Below are positions 1 through 10,100 of a stretch of DNA of 64,000 bases, piece after piece. The position numbers and the translations under genes are program-made. The stretch comes from Fontimonas thermophila (GTDB lineage Bacteria > Pseudomonadota > Gammaproteobacteria > Nevskiales > Nevskiaceae). Within the stretch, counting starts at the first letter, position 1, and each line of letters begins with the position of its first letter. The stretch is from NCBI RefSeq assembly GCF_900113085.1, contig NZ_FOOC01000007.1, positions 62,001-126,000 on the forward strand. The letters run 5' to 3'. The notes beneath the pieces are model-generated. The model did not search any database and was not told where the DNA came from. It saw only the letters and a list, made by a program, of their open reading frames with translations.

Positions 1-1122
1 AAGCCGCTGTTCACGATCACCAAGGCGAACATGGCCCAGTACGCCGACAAGCTCAGCGAAGGGCAAAAGGCCATGTTCGAGAAGTTCCCGACCACCTACA
101 AGATGCACGTCTATCCGACGCGGCGCACGGCCGCGTACCCGGACTTCGTCTACGAGGCGACGTACAAAAACGCCCTCAACGCCGAGCTCGGCGGCGGGGG
201 TGAAGCCCTGATCAATGCGATCATGGGTGTTCCGTTCCCGATCCCGAAGACCGGCGTCGAGCCGGTGTGGAACCACAAGGTGCGCTACCGCGGCCAGAGC
301 GGCCGGCGCTGGAACAACCAGGCTGCGGTCACGACCACGGGGGATTTCAATCTGGTCACGCTGCGCGAGGACGTGATGTTTCCGTACACGCAGCCCGGTG
401 CAACGCCGGAATCGCTGAACAATGTCATCATCTACTTCCTGCAGGTGGTGACGCAGCCGCCGCGTCTGGCCGGTACGATCACGCTGGTCCACGAGACGAT
501 GGATCAGGTCAAGGAGCCGCGCCGCGCCTGGCAGTACAATCCCGGTCAGCGGCGCCTGCGCCGTGCCCCCAACGTCGCCTATGACAACCCGGGCACCGGC
601 GCCGACGGCCTGCGCACCAACGACCAGACCGACACCTTCAACGGCGCCACCGACCGTTACACCTGGAAGATCGTCGGCAAGAAAGAGGTTTACATCCCGT
701 ATAACGCGTACAAGATCCACAGCGACCAGTACAAGTACCGCGACATCATCCAGAAAGGCCACATCAACCAGGATCTGGCGCGCTACGAGCTGCATCGCGT
801 CTGGATCGTCGAGGGCGAGGTCAAGCCGACGACGACGCACATGTACGCCAAGCGCCGCTTCTATATCGACGAGGACACCTGGCAGATCGCACTGGTGGAC
901 ATCTACGATCGCCGTGGCGCGCTGTGGCGCTGGCAGGAGGCGCACCAGTTCCAGGCCTACGACCAGCCGTTCCCCGGCATCGCCATCGAAACGATCTACG
1001 ATTTGCAGAACAACCGTTATCTCGCCCAGGCGATGAACAACGAGGATCCGGAGACGCAGGAAATGCCGTTCCCGCCGTCGTACTTCGATCCGGCCAACGT
1101 GCAGAAGCAGGCCACGAAGTAA
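1..1122 (+). CDS. DUF1329 domain-containing protein, 3' part (5' end outside window)
   Basis: The reading frame is open from base 1, with ten codons before the first ATG at 31, so the gene starts upstream and only its C-terminal ~373 residues are present. The sequence matches my recollection of the DUF1329 family, which are exported proteins of about 450 residues with a LolA/LolB-like fold, often found beside DUF1302 genes in lipid- and steroid-degrading proteobacteria. Recognisable stretches are GVEPVWNHKVRYRG and the tyrosine/arginine-rich C-terminal half (KKEVYIPYNAYK, RFYIDEDTW). The signal peptide would be upstream and cannot be seen. Molecular function is not established; an envelope lipid-related role is inference from context. 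A 32-base perfect palindrome follows the stop codon. Confidence 0.85.
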   Translation, partial: KPLFTITKANMAQYADKLSEGQKAMFEKFPTTYKMHVYPTRRTAAYPDFVYEATYKNALNAELGGGGEALINAIMGVPFPIPKTGVEPVWNHKVRYRGQSGRRWNNQAAVTTTGDFNLVTLREDVMFPYTQPGATPESLNNVIIYFLQVVTQPPRLAGTITLVHETMDQVKEPRRAWQYNPGQRRLRRAPNVAYDNPGTGADGLRTNDQTDTFNGATDRYTWKIVGKKEVYIPYNAYKIHSDQYKYRDIIQKGHINQDLARYELHRVWIVEGEVKPTTTHMYAKRRFYIDEDTWQIALVDIYDRRGALWRWQEAHQFQAYDQPFPGIAIETIYDLQNNRYLAQAMNNEDPETQEMPFPPSYFDPANVQKQATK

Positions 1123-1135
1123 TCGCCGGTTCTGA

Positions 1136-1167
1136 TCGACAAGGGCGCCGATCGGCGCCCTTGTCGA
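1136..1167. terminator. Perfect 32-base palindrome after the DUF1329 gene
   Basis: TCGACAAGGGCGCC, then GATC, then its exact reverse complement: a 14 bp GC-rich stem 13 bases after the stop codon. There is no T-tract on either side, so Rho-independent termination is not proven. It lies between two convergent genes (DUF1329 on +, P450 on -) and could act on both strands. Confidence 0.55.
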
Positions 1168-1370
1168 TTCAACAACGGCTCAAAAAAGTGGAAATGGGTA
1201 TTGGGCCGCGCAATGGCGGCGACGGACGCGCCGGTCGATGGGCGAGGTGCCAGGCAGACGCAAGAGGCCGTTGAGGCCGCCCACCGGCGGATGTGCCGGA
1301 CGGCTCCGCCGCGCACACAAAACCACTGCGCGGTGAAAGCGGCTTGCGCGGACCTGGCCGCCGGCCGAGG

Positions 1371-2744
1371 TCAGTGGCGGTAACCCTTGACGCGGACCTT
1401 GAAATTCATCGCCGGTCCGGGCGTGGGCGCGGTCTTGGTCTTGAGCGTGTAATGGGGCGAGACGAGTTCCAATTCGAGCTTGTAGAACACGCGCGCCATC
1501 GTCAGCGCGATCTGGATTTCGGCCAGGCTCTTGCCCAGACAGGTATGCGGACCGCGGCCGAACGGTGAATAGGCGCCGGGCTGCATGTGTTCAGCGCGCG
1601 GTTTGCTGTAGCGGTCGATGTCGAAGCGCTTGGCGTCGGGGAAGTACTCGTCCATGAAATGCGGCACCGAGGTGCCGATGTAGATCATCTCGCCCTTGCG
1701 GATCAGATGCCCTTCGAACACGAAGTCGCGGGTGGCCGTGCGCATCTGCGCCACCGCGATCGGATACAGGCGCATGGTTTCCATGATCGCGCCCTGCAGC
1801 GCCGGAATGCGCTTGAGCAAGTCCTCCTCTTCGATGGCGCCGTTCGCGAACAAGGCATCGACTTCTGCGAGCACGCGGGCCTTGACCTCCGGGTGCTTGA
1901 GCACCGTGTAAACGACCGCCGCCGTGGTGTTGGCGACGGTATCGAGTCCGGCAACGTAAGGTCCGGTCAGCGAGACGATCAGGTCGGAGGCCGGCATCAC
2001 CGTCGGGGTTTCGACGTGCGCGGCGTAGATGTCGTCGATCAGGTTTCTCTGGTCTTCCGGCACCTTGCCGTAACGCGCCTTGGCCTGTTCGATCATCTTG
2101 TAGCCGAGTTCGAACACACGCGCCTTGGCTTTTCTGTACTTCGGGCGTTTGAGCAGGATCTTGGGCCGCTGGCGCGTGACCAGCACGTTGAGGATGTAAA
2201 GAATCATCGTGCGGATGTCCTTGACATACTCCAGCGGTGCTGCGCCAGTGAGAATCGTGCCGAGCTGGTCGACGACCATGTACTGCATCGCCTGGACGAC
2301 CGGGACTTTCTGGCCCGGCTTCCAGTCGCGCAGGATGGCGCGGTCGGTGATCTCGACGAGCTCGTTGTAGCGGCCCTTGATCGACTCCTTGGAGTAGCCG
2401 CGGCGCATGATGTCGCGCAACTGCTTGTGCGATTCGCCGTCTTCTCCGGTGAGCACGCGCGTGGCGCCGTACTCTTCGACCAGCCCCTGCCAGAATTCCT
2501 TGGAGCGCAGGCACTCCTTGCCCTCGCGCGTGCCGAGGAAGTTCGCCGCTTCCACGCCGGCGATCAGCACGTAGCGCTGGCCGAGGACGCTCAAGCGGCA
2601 TACCGGCCCGTATTTGCGATAGCAGTCGACGAAGAACTGGGCCGGGTCTTTGGCCATGGCCGGCAGACTGCCGATGATCGGCCAGCCCGGAACATGCGGG
2701 GTTTCGCGCAGCGGCAGGGGTTGTGTCGCAGAAGTCACGCGCAT
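1371..2744 (-). CDS. Cytochrome P450
   Basis: Heme-thiolate monooxygenase, soluble, needing a ferredoxin/reductase partner (family knowledge). All hallmarks are visible: proline-rich entry (PHVPGWPIIG), I-helix oxygen-activation motif AGLDTVANTT, K-helix ExxR (ETMR, followed by LYP), and heme-ligand loop FGRGPHTCLGKSLAE with the axial Cys. From the ATG at 2744 the protein is 457 residues, normal for bacterial P450s. The frame stays open to ATGs at 2849 and 2912, but codons between 2744 and 2849 are AT-rich at third positions (ATT, GAA, CAA, AAT), unlike the gene body, so I prefer 2744; its GGAG is only two bases from the ATG, so the start is uncertain. Divergent from the DUF3014 gene. Substrate unknown; lipid genes elsewhere in the window suggest a hydrophobic one (inference). 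Confidence 0.93.
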   Translation of the reverse strand: MRVTSATQPLPLRETPHVPGWPIIGSLPAMAKDPAQFFVDCYRKYGPVCRLSVLGQRYVLIAGVEAANFLGTREGKECLRSKEFWQGLVEEYGATRVLTGEDGESHKQLRDIMRRGYSKESIKGRYNELVEITDRAILRDWKPGQKVPVVQAMQYMVVDQLGTILTGAAPLEYVKDIRTMILYILNVLVTRQRPKILLKRPKYRKAKARVFELGYKMIEQAKARYGKVPEDQRNLIDDIYAAHVETPTVMPASDLIVSLTGPYVAGLDTVANTTAAVVYTVLKHPEVKARVLAEVDALFANGAIEEEDLLKRIPALQGAIMETMRLYPIAVAQMRTATRDFVFEGHLIRKGEMIYIGTSVPHFMDEYFPDAKRFDIDRYSKPRAEHMQPGAYSPFGRGPHTCLGKSLAEIQIALTMARVFYKLELELVSPHYTLKTKTAPTPGPAMNFKVRVKGYRH

Positions 2745-2937
2745 CTCTCCAGTGGCCTTCGGATTTTGAGAAGCCCATTCGATAATGGCCGCAGGCGTTT
2801 TAGCAGACGGCTGCGCGGCCTGAGTCCTCCAATCGGATGAGTTCAGCATGAGGGCTTCCGTGCCCGAAGCCTGCCGGGTCTGTGTCAAACTGGCCTTCGA
2901 GCGTGCTTGCAACGAGCCAACTTGGAATCATGCGCCG

Positions 2938-3753
2938 ATGAACAGGGGAACGTGGACGAGTCTGTTTCTTGCGCTGGTGCTGGTGACGGTCGGTGCAGGG
3001 TATTACCTGTATCGGGAACGGTCACCACACGCGCCGGAACCGGAACCGACGCTCGCGCAACCGGTGCCTGACGCGGAGCCGGAAGAGGCAACGCCACACC
3101 TCGACGATGCGCTGCCAGTGCAAGACCGTGTGCCGGACGAACCGATGCTGCCGGCGCTCGATGACAGCGACGCCGCCATGCGCGAGGCGCTGGTCCGGAT
3201 CTTCGGCGCAACGGCAGTCGCCTCCTGGCTCGTGCCGGAGCGGCTGATCCGCAATGCCGTTGCCACGATCGACAGCCTCGATCGCGATCCGGTGCGGCTG
3301 CGTCTGCGGCCGCTCAAGCCGGTCCCGGGCCGCCTCTTGGTCATCCAGGATGGGCCGCGTCTGCTGCTCGGCCCGGAAAACGCGCAGCGCTATCAGCCTT
3401 ACGTCGATGCGCTGCGAGCGGTCGATACGCAGGCCTTGGTGGCGCTGTATCGGCGCTGGTATCCGCGCCTGCAGCAGGCGTATGCGGAACTGGGCTATCC
3501 AGACCGGTCCTTCAACGACCGCCTGATCGAGATCATCGACCATCTGCGCGCCACACCCGAGGTCCGCGGGCCGCTCGTACTACTGCCGGCGCGCGGCGGG
3601 TATGCGTATGCCGACGAGACGCTGGAGTCGTGGTCCTCCGGCCGTAAAATCCTGCTGCGCTTGGGGTCGACGCAGGCGGCGGTGGTCAAGGCCAAACTGG
3701 GCGAGATCCGCGCCGAGCTGGTCGGGGGTCGCCGCGCACAACCGGCGCCATAG
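2938..3753 (+). CDS. DUF3014 domain-containing membrane-anchored protein
   Basis: 271 residues. The start is set at ATG 2938 because it is followed at once by a membrane anchor (residues 7-25, TSLFLALVLVTVGAGYYLY); the 30 codons upstream in frame lack protein character. After the anchor comes an acidic, proline-rich linker (EPEPTLAQPVPDAEPEE), then a globular domain with LDDSDAAMREALVRIFG and the RWYPRLQQAYAELGYPD stretch that I associate with DUF3014. Probably one N-terminal helix with a periplasmic body. Function unknown. It lies 48 bases before bcsB on the same strand, so it may be co-transcribed with the cellulose genes, though DUF3014 proteins are not known cellulose components. Confidence 0.8.
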   Translation: MNRGTWTSLFLALVLVTVGAGYYLYRERSPHAPEPEPTLAQPVPDAEPEEATPHLDDALPVQDRVPDEPMLPALDDSDAAMREALVRIFGATAVASWLVPERLIRNAVATIDSLDRDPVRLRLRPLKPVPGRLLVIQDGPRLLLGPENAQRYQPYVDALRAVDTQALVALYRRWYPRLQQAYAELGYPDRSFNDRLIEIIDHLRATPEVRGPLVLLPARGGYAYADETLESWSSGRKILLRLGSTQAAVVKAKLGEIRAELVGGRRAQPAP

Positions 3754-3801
3754 TGGCGTGGCGACTGCAGTTTCTCATCGGTTTTGTCCAGGGGAGACAT
3801 C

Positions 3802-6060
3802 GTGAATCCCGTGCCCGTCGTGGTGACCGGCCTGCGTGTTCTGGCACTTCTCGCCATCGTCTTGGGGTGTGTGCATCAACCGGTCTGGGCTGCGTCCGTG
3901 TCCGATACCGGCCAGGGGTCTTCGACGGCGGTCGAGACACGCACGCTGCGCATAGCGTTTTCTGATCTGGGGGTACGCGGGTCGGCGTCGCTGCGTGGTG
4001 TCGATGGCCGGCTGTGGCTGCCGTTCGGTATCCGGCTCGACGAAGTGGTCACCGCGGCTCGACTGGACCTGCGGTACACCTACTCGCCGTCCTTGCTGCC
4101 GGAGCTGTCGCATCTGCGCGTGGCGATCAACGATCAGGTCATCGCGGCGCTGCCACTGCCGCAGGAGCAGGCCGGCACCGAAGTGCATCGCACGCTGGAC
4201 CTCGATCCGGCCTATTTCACCGACTACAACCAGCTACGCCTGGATTTCATCGGTCATTACACGCGTGACTGCGAAGATCCGGCGCATACCAGCCTATGGG
4301 CCGCGATCAGCGACCGCAGCGTGCTCGAGCTTAAGCTCGCGCCGCTGCCGGCGGCGCCGGATCTGGCGCAGTTGCCCGCGCCGTTCTTCGACCGCCGCGA
4401 CAACCGGCGTCTGGAGTTGCCGGTGCTGCTGCCGCCGCAGGCCGAAACCGAGATCCTGCGCAGCGCCGGCATCGTCGCCTCATGGTTCGGGGCGCTCGCG
4501 GACTATCGCAGCGCGCGTTTCCCCGTCCTGACCGAGGGCCTGCCGGATCGTCCGGCGCTGGTGTTCGCGACCAACGCCCGGCAGCCGACGGCTCTGCGTC
4601 TCGATCCGGTCGAAACCCCGACCCTGCGCTTTTTGCGCCATCCCGCTCCCGACGATCCACGACAGCGGGTGCCGCTGCTGGTGTTCCAGGGACGTGACGC
4701 GGCGCAGCTCGAGCAGGCCGCGCTGGCCCTGGTGCTGGGCCAGGCGGTGATGACCGGTGATACCGTGCGCGTGACCGCCGTCGATCCGGGCGAGCCACGG
4801 CCGGCGTACGACGCCCCGCGTTGGGTGCGCACCGACCGGCCGGTGCGACTGGCGGATCTGGTGGACGATCCATCCGAACTCCAGGTACAGGGGCGCGCGC
4901 CGCGGCCGATCAACATCAACCTGCGACTGCCGCCGGATCTGCTGACTTGGAACCGCAGCGGAGTGCCGGTCGATCTGAAATACCGCTACACACCGCCGGC
5001 GACGGCGGACGGCTCCGTGCTGACGGCGAGCATCAACGGCCAGTTGATCCGGGCGTTCGCCCTGCGTCCGCAGGGCGGCCCCGGCGGCAGTGAACGCCTG
5101 CTCGTGCCGGTGCTCGGCGAGCCGCTCGCCCAGGAGGCGAGAGAGTTGCTGATCCCGGCGTTCCAGCTCGGCGCCGACAACCGCCTGCAGTTCCAGTTTT
5201 CGTTCGAAGAAGAGCGCAGCGGGCAGTGCCGCAGCGTGTTCGACGACCCGGTGCGTGCGGCGATCGACGCCGATTCGACGATCGATCTGACCGGTTTCCC
5301 GCATTATGCAGCCATGCCGGATCTCGCGCTGTTCGCCAATGCCGGTTACCCGTACACGCGCTATGCGGATCTGGCACAGACCACGTTCGTGCTCCCGGCC
5401 TCTCCGCAGCCCAGTGATGTGGAGACCCTGCTGTTCCTGCTCGGGCGCATGGGACGCGTCACCGGCGTGCCGGCGACACGGTTCGGGGTGCACGTCGGTG
5501 AGGATGCCCCGCCTGCGGATCGTGATCTGCTGCTGATCGGCGACGGTTTGCTCAAGCGCTGGTATGCCGAGCGCAAGCTCAAGCTCGCCGATCCGGCGCG
5601 GGAATTCCTGGCACCACCGCCCGCACGCAGTGCGCGCGAGAATCCATTGCAGGCAACGCTGGTTGCGGCATCCGACCGGCGTGTCGCGATCGAGGCGCGA
5701 GGCACCATTGCCGCGCTGCTCGGCTTCGAATCGCCGCTCGCCCGAGGACGGAGCGTCGTGGCCTTTTCTGCCAATGACGCGGAAGGACTGCGCGCCCTGG
5801 TCGATGTCCTCGAGGATCCGGGCCGTGTCGGCCGCATCCGCGGCGATCTTGCAATCGTGCGCGGGGGCGAGATCGCCAGCTATCGCGGCGAGCCGACCTA
5901 CTATGTCGGTACGCTGAGCATATGGCGCAAGCTGTGGTTCCACCTCGCGCAGCATCCACTGCTGTTGCTGCTGCTGTCGGTGGCCGCGGGCGTTTCCCTG
6001 GCTCTCGTGCTTTATGCCTACCTGCGCCGCGTTGCCGAACGCCGGCTGGGCGAGGAATGA
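3802..6060 (+). CDS. bcsB: Cellulose synthase periplasmic/regulatory subunit BcsB
   Basis: 752 residues. BcsB is the periplasmic partner of BcsA; its C-terminal helix and amphipathic segment are needed for synthase activity, and it guides the nascent glucan through the periplasm. Visible here: a signal peptide (VVVTGLRVLALLAIVLGC... ending about VWAA), two jelly-roll/ferredoxin-like repeats with family motifs (ARLDLRYTYSPSLLPELS, INDQVIAALPLP, then PVDLKYRYTPP and LTASINGQLIRAF), and a C-terminal membrane helix (LLLLLLSVAAGVSLALVLYAY). I chose GTG 3802, which has AGGGGAGA five bases upstream, over the in-frame TTG at 3784, which precedes that ribosome site. First gene of bcsB-Z-C; overlaps bcsZ by ATGA. 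bcsA is on the opposite arm of the locus. Confidence 0.95.
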   Translation: MNPVPVVVTGLRVLALLAIVLGCVHQPVWAASVSDTGQGSSTAVETRTLRIAFSDLGVRGSASLRGVDGRLWLPFGIRLDEVVTAARLDLRYTYSPSLLPELSHLRVAINDQVIAALPLPQEQAGTEVHRTLDLDPAYFTDYNQLRLDFIGHYTRDCEDPAHTSLWAAISDRSVLELKLAPLPAAPDLAQLPAPFFDRRDNRRLELPVLLPPQAETEILRSAGIVASWFGALADYRSARFPVLTEGLPDRPALVFATNARQPTALRLDPVETPTLRFLRHPAPDDPRQRVPLLVFQGRDAAQLEQAALALVLGQAVMTGDTVRVTAVDPGEPRPAYDAPRWVRTDRPVRLADLVDDPSELQVQGRAPRPININLRLPPDLLTWNRSGVPVDLKYRYTPPATADGSVLTASINGQLIRAFALRPQGGPGGSERLLVPVLGEPLAQEARELLIPAFQLGADNRLQFQFSFEEERSGQCRSVFDDPVRAAIDADSTIDLTGFPHYAAMPDLALFANAGYPYTRYADLAQTTFVLPASPQPSDVETLLFLLGRMGRVTGVPATRFGVHVGEDAPPADRDLLLIGDGLLKRWYAERKLKLADPAREFLAPPPARSARENPLQATLVAASDRRVAIEARGTIAALLGFESPLARGRSVVAFSANDAEGLRALVDVLEDPGRVGRIRGDLAIVRGGEIASYRGEPTYYVGTLSIWRKLWFHLAQHPLLLLLLSVAAGVSLALVLYAYLRRVAERRLGEE

Positions 6061-7199
6061 ATCGGCTGCATGCGGCGTGCGCCGCGGCGGTGCTGCTGTG
6101 CGCCGGATTCGCGGCGCAGGCCGATGCGCACTGTGGCACGTGGCCGGAGTGGGAACAGTACGCACGCACGTTCATGAGCACGGACGGCCGCATCATCGAT
6201 CCACACAGTCCCCGGCAGCACACGGTGTCCGAGGCCCAGGCCTATGCGATGTTCTTCGCGCTGGTCGGCAACGATCGCCGGCGTTTCGAGACCCTGCTGC
6301 AGTGGACCGAAAACAACCTCGCGCAGGGCGATCTGACCGCGCACTTGCCGGCCTGGCAGTGGGGGCGGCGTGACGATGGCAGCTGGGGCGTACTCGATGC
6401 CAATCCCGCCTCCGATGCCGATCTGTGGATGGCCTATGTACTCGCCGAAGCCGGCCAGTTGTGGCAGCAGCGGCGTTACCGCGTGCTGTCGGCAGTGCTG
6501 GCGCAGCGCATCCTCGATCAGGAAGTCGCCGACCTGCCGGGCCTGGGTCAGACCCTATTGCCGGCGCCCACCGGGTTTGTCAGTGACGCCGGCTGGCGGC
6601 TGAACCCGAGCTACGTGCCGATGATGCTGCTGCGCCGCTTGCATGCGCTACGGCCGCAGCAGGGCTGGGACCGCCTGCTTGAATCTACGCGGCGTCTGAT
6701 CACTGAGTCGGCTGTACACGGCTATGCGCCGGACTGGGTGCTGTGGCGGCACAGCGGCGGATTTGCGCCAGACGCACAGACCGAAGCCCGCGGCAGCTAT
6801 GACGCGATCCGTGTCTATCTGTGGGCCGGCATGCTCAACGCCGCCGATCCGGCGCATGCCACGCTGGTGGAGCGCTTGACACCGATGCTCGCGGCCACGC
6901 GTGCCCGTGGCGCGCCGCCGGAGCGCATCGACACCCGCGATGGGACAGCTACCGGCGACGGCAATTTCGGTTTCGCGGCGGCCTTGCTGCCGTTGAGCGT
7001 GAGCGCCGGCGACACGACGCTCGCCGCACGGCTCGCCGAGCGGGTTCGCCGCGAGGCTGCGCAGGCGCCAGACTGGTATTACAGCCAGTCGCTGCGTCTG
7101 TTTGGCGAAGGCTGGTATCGGGGCTGGTACCGCTTTGCGGCCGATGGCCGTCTGCTCCCTGCATGGGAGAACCGTTGCACGGTCGGAGGTTCGCGATGA
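6057..7199 (+). CDS. bcsZ: Periplasmic endo-1,4-beta-glucanase BcsZ (GH8)
   Basis: 380 residues. Glycoside hydrolase family 8 cellulase that trims or edits cellulose in the periplasm during secretion. The signal peptide is residues 1-24 (AACAAAVLLCAGFAAQADA). Next comes HCGTWPEWEQYARTFM, then the GH8 acid region TVSEAQAYAMFFALVGND with Glu59 as the likely general acid, and NPASDADLWMAYVLAEAG carrying the conserved Asp motif. Length and order match E. coli BcsZ. The ATG at 6057 overlaps the bcsB stop codon (ATGA), and the 3' end overlaps bcsC in the same way, so translation of the three genes is probably coupled. Confidence 0.95.
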   Translation: MNRLHAACAAAVLLCAGFAAQADAHCGTWPEWEQYARTFMSTDGRIIDPHSPRQHTVSEAQAYAMFFALVGNDRRRFETLLQWTENNLAQGDLTAHLPAWQWGRRDDGSWGVLDANPASDADLWMAYVLAEAGQLWQQRRYRVLSAVLAQRILDQEVADLPGLGQTLLPAPTGFVSDAGWRLNPSYVPMMLLRRLHALRPQQGWDRLLESTRRLITESAVHGYAPDWVLWRHSGGFAPDAQTEARGSYDAIRVYLWAGMLNAADPAHATLVERLTPMLAATRARGAPPERIDTRDGTATGDGNFGFAAALLPLSVSAGDTTLAARLAERVRREAAQAPDWYYSQSLRLFGEGWYRGWYRFAADGRLLPAWENRCTVGGSR

Positions 7200-10100
7200 G
7201 GTGCATCGCCAGTCTGTTGATGGTCATCGCGTTGGGGTCGCTTGCGTGGGGTGCGGCGGCCGCATCCGACCAAGACCAGCCCCTCGCCCAGGAGATGTCT
7301 GCAGCCGAGCGTGAGGTCTGGCGCAGTGCCTGGACCTGGGAGGCCCGTGGCCGCGGGGATCTTGCGCGCGCCGCCCTCGACAAACTGCTGCGCACGCGGC
7401 CGCAGGACGTGAACCTGATGCTGGAGATGGCCTTGATCGAGCTGCGCGCGAACCGCATCGAGGCCGCGCAGGACCTGCGCGCGCGCATCGCATCCCTGGC
7501 ACCGGGCAGCGCGGCGCTCGCCGAGCTCGACACCGCGATCCGCGTGCTTGGCCGCGAGCGCATCCGCCTGGCCTCGATCCGCCGGCTGCTCGAGGTCGGC
7601 CGGCCGGAGGAGGCGCTCGCCGAACTGCGTGCGCTCTTCCCGGAGGGGCCGCCGGGACACACGCTCGGACTCGAGTACTGGCGCATCGTCGCCGATACCC
7701 CCGGCGGCTGGACGGCGGCGCGGGATGGATTCGCTGCCTTGGTCGCCGCATGTCCGACCGATCCGCGCTATCGATTGGCGCTCGCCCGTCACCTCACGCG
7801 CCAGGCGGCGACGCGACGCGAGGGTTTACAAATGTTGATGGCGCTGAGTGCGCGCGAGGATTTGAATCGCGATGAGCTCATCGCAGCCTGGCGCGCGGCG
7901 CTCGACCGTGCCGCTCCGCAAGAGGTCAGCGCCGCGATGCTGCGGCAGTTCGCGGCCCTGGTGCCCGACGATGCCGAGGCCCAGGCCTGGGCGCGGGCCG
8001 GGCGCTTGCCGGCGCGTGCGACCGCCTACGCCTCTGGAGAAGAAGTCATCGACTGGGCATTGCGGCGGGCGCAAACGGCGCTTGCCCTGGGAAAGCCCGA
8101 TCTTGCGCTGATGGAGCTGGAGGCTGCCGATGCGCATTCCAATCCGTTGGCGGTTGCCCGCCTTCGCGTCGAGGCGCTGCTCGCGCTGGAGCGGTTCAAC
8201 GCGGCGATGGCGGTGATCGATGTGCTGCGCCCGGCCGACGCCGATGCCCGCGCCGAGCAGGCACGATTGCGTGCGCAGGTGCTCGCCGCCCGGGCCCGCG
8301 CGCAGCTCGCACGCGGCGAGCGCGCCGCCGCACTGCGCGATCTGGAACAGGCCGTCGACTTGCAGCCGGCAGATCCGTGGCTGCGCTATACACTGGCCAG
8401 GCAGTACGCCGCGCTCGGTGTCGCCGACGAGGGCGAGCGCTTGCTGCGGGAGCTGGTGCAGCGCCGTCCGCGGGATGCCGATGCGCGCTTCGCGCTCGGG
8501 CTGTATCTCGAACATATCGACCGTCTGCGCGAGGTACCGGCCGTGCTCGCGCCAATCGCGCCGCAGGCACGCAGCGACGGGATGCGCGCGCTGGAGGGCC
8601 GTGCGCGCATCGCCATCGCGCGCGAGCAAGCCCGCGCCGCACTAGATGCCGGACGGTACGATGCCGCTGTCGAGATTCTGGCGGCAGCGGAGCCGTATGC
8701 GACCGACGCCGGGCGGGTGCAGGCACTTGCCTACGGCTGGATCGATATCGACCGCGCCGATCGCGCACGCGCGCTGGTCGAGCGTGCGCTCGCCCAGACG
8801 CCGGATGACATCGATCTGTTGCTGGTTTACGTGCGCGTGCTTGCCGCCGCCGATGCGCCGGATGCCTATGCGGCGGCGTTGCAGCAGCTCCGCGCGCGCA
8901 CCGATCTGCCGGAAGCGGCGCAGATCGAACTGGACCGCCGTCTGCGTGAGGTTCGGCGTGCGCACATCGCCGATCTGCGCCGCAGTGGGGATGCCGCGGC
9001 AGCGCTCGCCGCTGCCGATGCCGAACTCGCCGCCGACCCGGACCCGCAGATGCGTGACATGTTGCTGCGCGAGCGTGCGGCCGCTCTAGTGGCCTTGGAG
9101 CGGCCGGCGGCGGCGCTTGCCGACTATGCCGAACTCCTCGAGCGTGCCCCGGACGATGCCGCGCTGCGGCTCGATCAGGCCGAGGCACTGGAGGCGGCTG
9201 GCCGCCGTGCGCAGGCCAAAGCCGCGGTGCGCGCGGCGCTGGCACATATTCCGGTCGATCGGATCGATCTGCGCCTGCGCAGCGCCCGGCGGCTACGGGC
9301 ACTGGGTGCGTACGACGAGGCGGCGGAGTTACTCGCCGCGCTGCGCGCCCAAGTGCCCGACGATGCCGGCGTGCTCGAGGAATCGGGCTGGCTTGCCCGT
9401 GCGCGCAGAGATTACGCCGCGGCGCGCTCGTTCTTCCTGGCCGCGCAGTCGCGCCTGCCTGACAAGCCGGTGCTCGCCGAGGCCATCGCTGCGATCGACG
9501 CGCGCCGCCAGCGCTGGATCAGCGCCGGCTTTGATATCGAGACCAAGCCCGGGGAGCCCGGCATTTCCGATGTGCGCACGGCGCAGTTGCCGGTCGAGTG
9601 GCGCTGGGCGCGCGGATATGACGGCCACTGGTTCGGGCAGATCGACTCCGTGGATCTTGATGTGGGTCGCCTGCCGGCCGATTACGACAGCGCGGCGCTC
9701 TACGGCACCGTACAGGCGAACGGCCCCGCCGCGCTGGCGAGCTTCCCGGATGGTTTTGTACCGCGTGCGCGCGGTACGGCCGTAGGTGTCGGTTACGAAA
9801 ACGACGACTTCCGCGTCGATCTGGGGACGACGCCGCTGGGATTCACGATCGAGGATTGGGTCGGCGGCGTGCGGCTGTTCGCGCAGACTGGTGCGATCGA
9901 TTGGTCCTTTGATGTTGCACGCCGGCCGATGACGAGCAGCCTGGTCGCCTATGCCGGCGCACGCGATCCGGTCTCGCCGCGCGTCTGGGGCGGCGTGCGG
10001 CGCAACGCTGCCGCCGTGCGCGCGGCGTATTACGGACCGCGCCATAGCGCGACGCTGACCCTCGATGCCGCGCGCCTGACCGGACGCGATGTCCCGGACA

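Noticed and set aside
7500-9480. Nucleotide repeats in bcsC
   Set aside because: These are degenerate TPR protein repeats with GC-rich codons, not a DNA repeat array or CRISPR.
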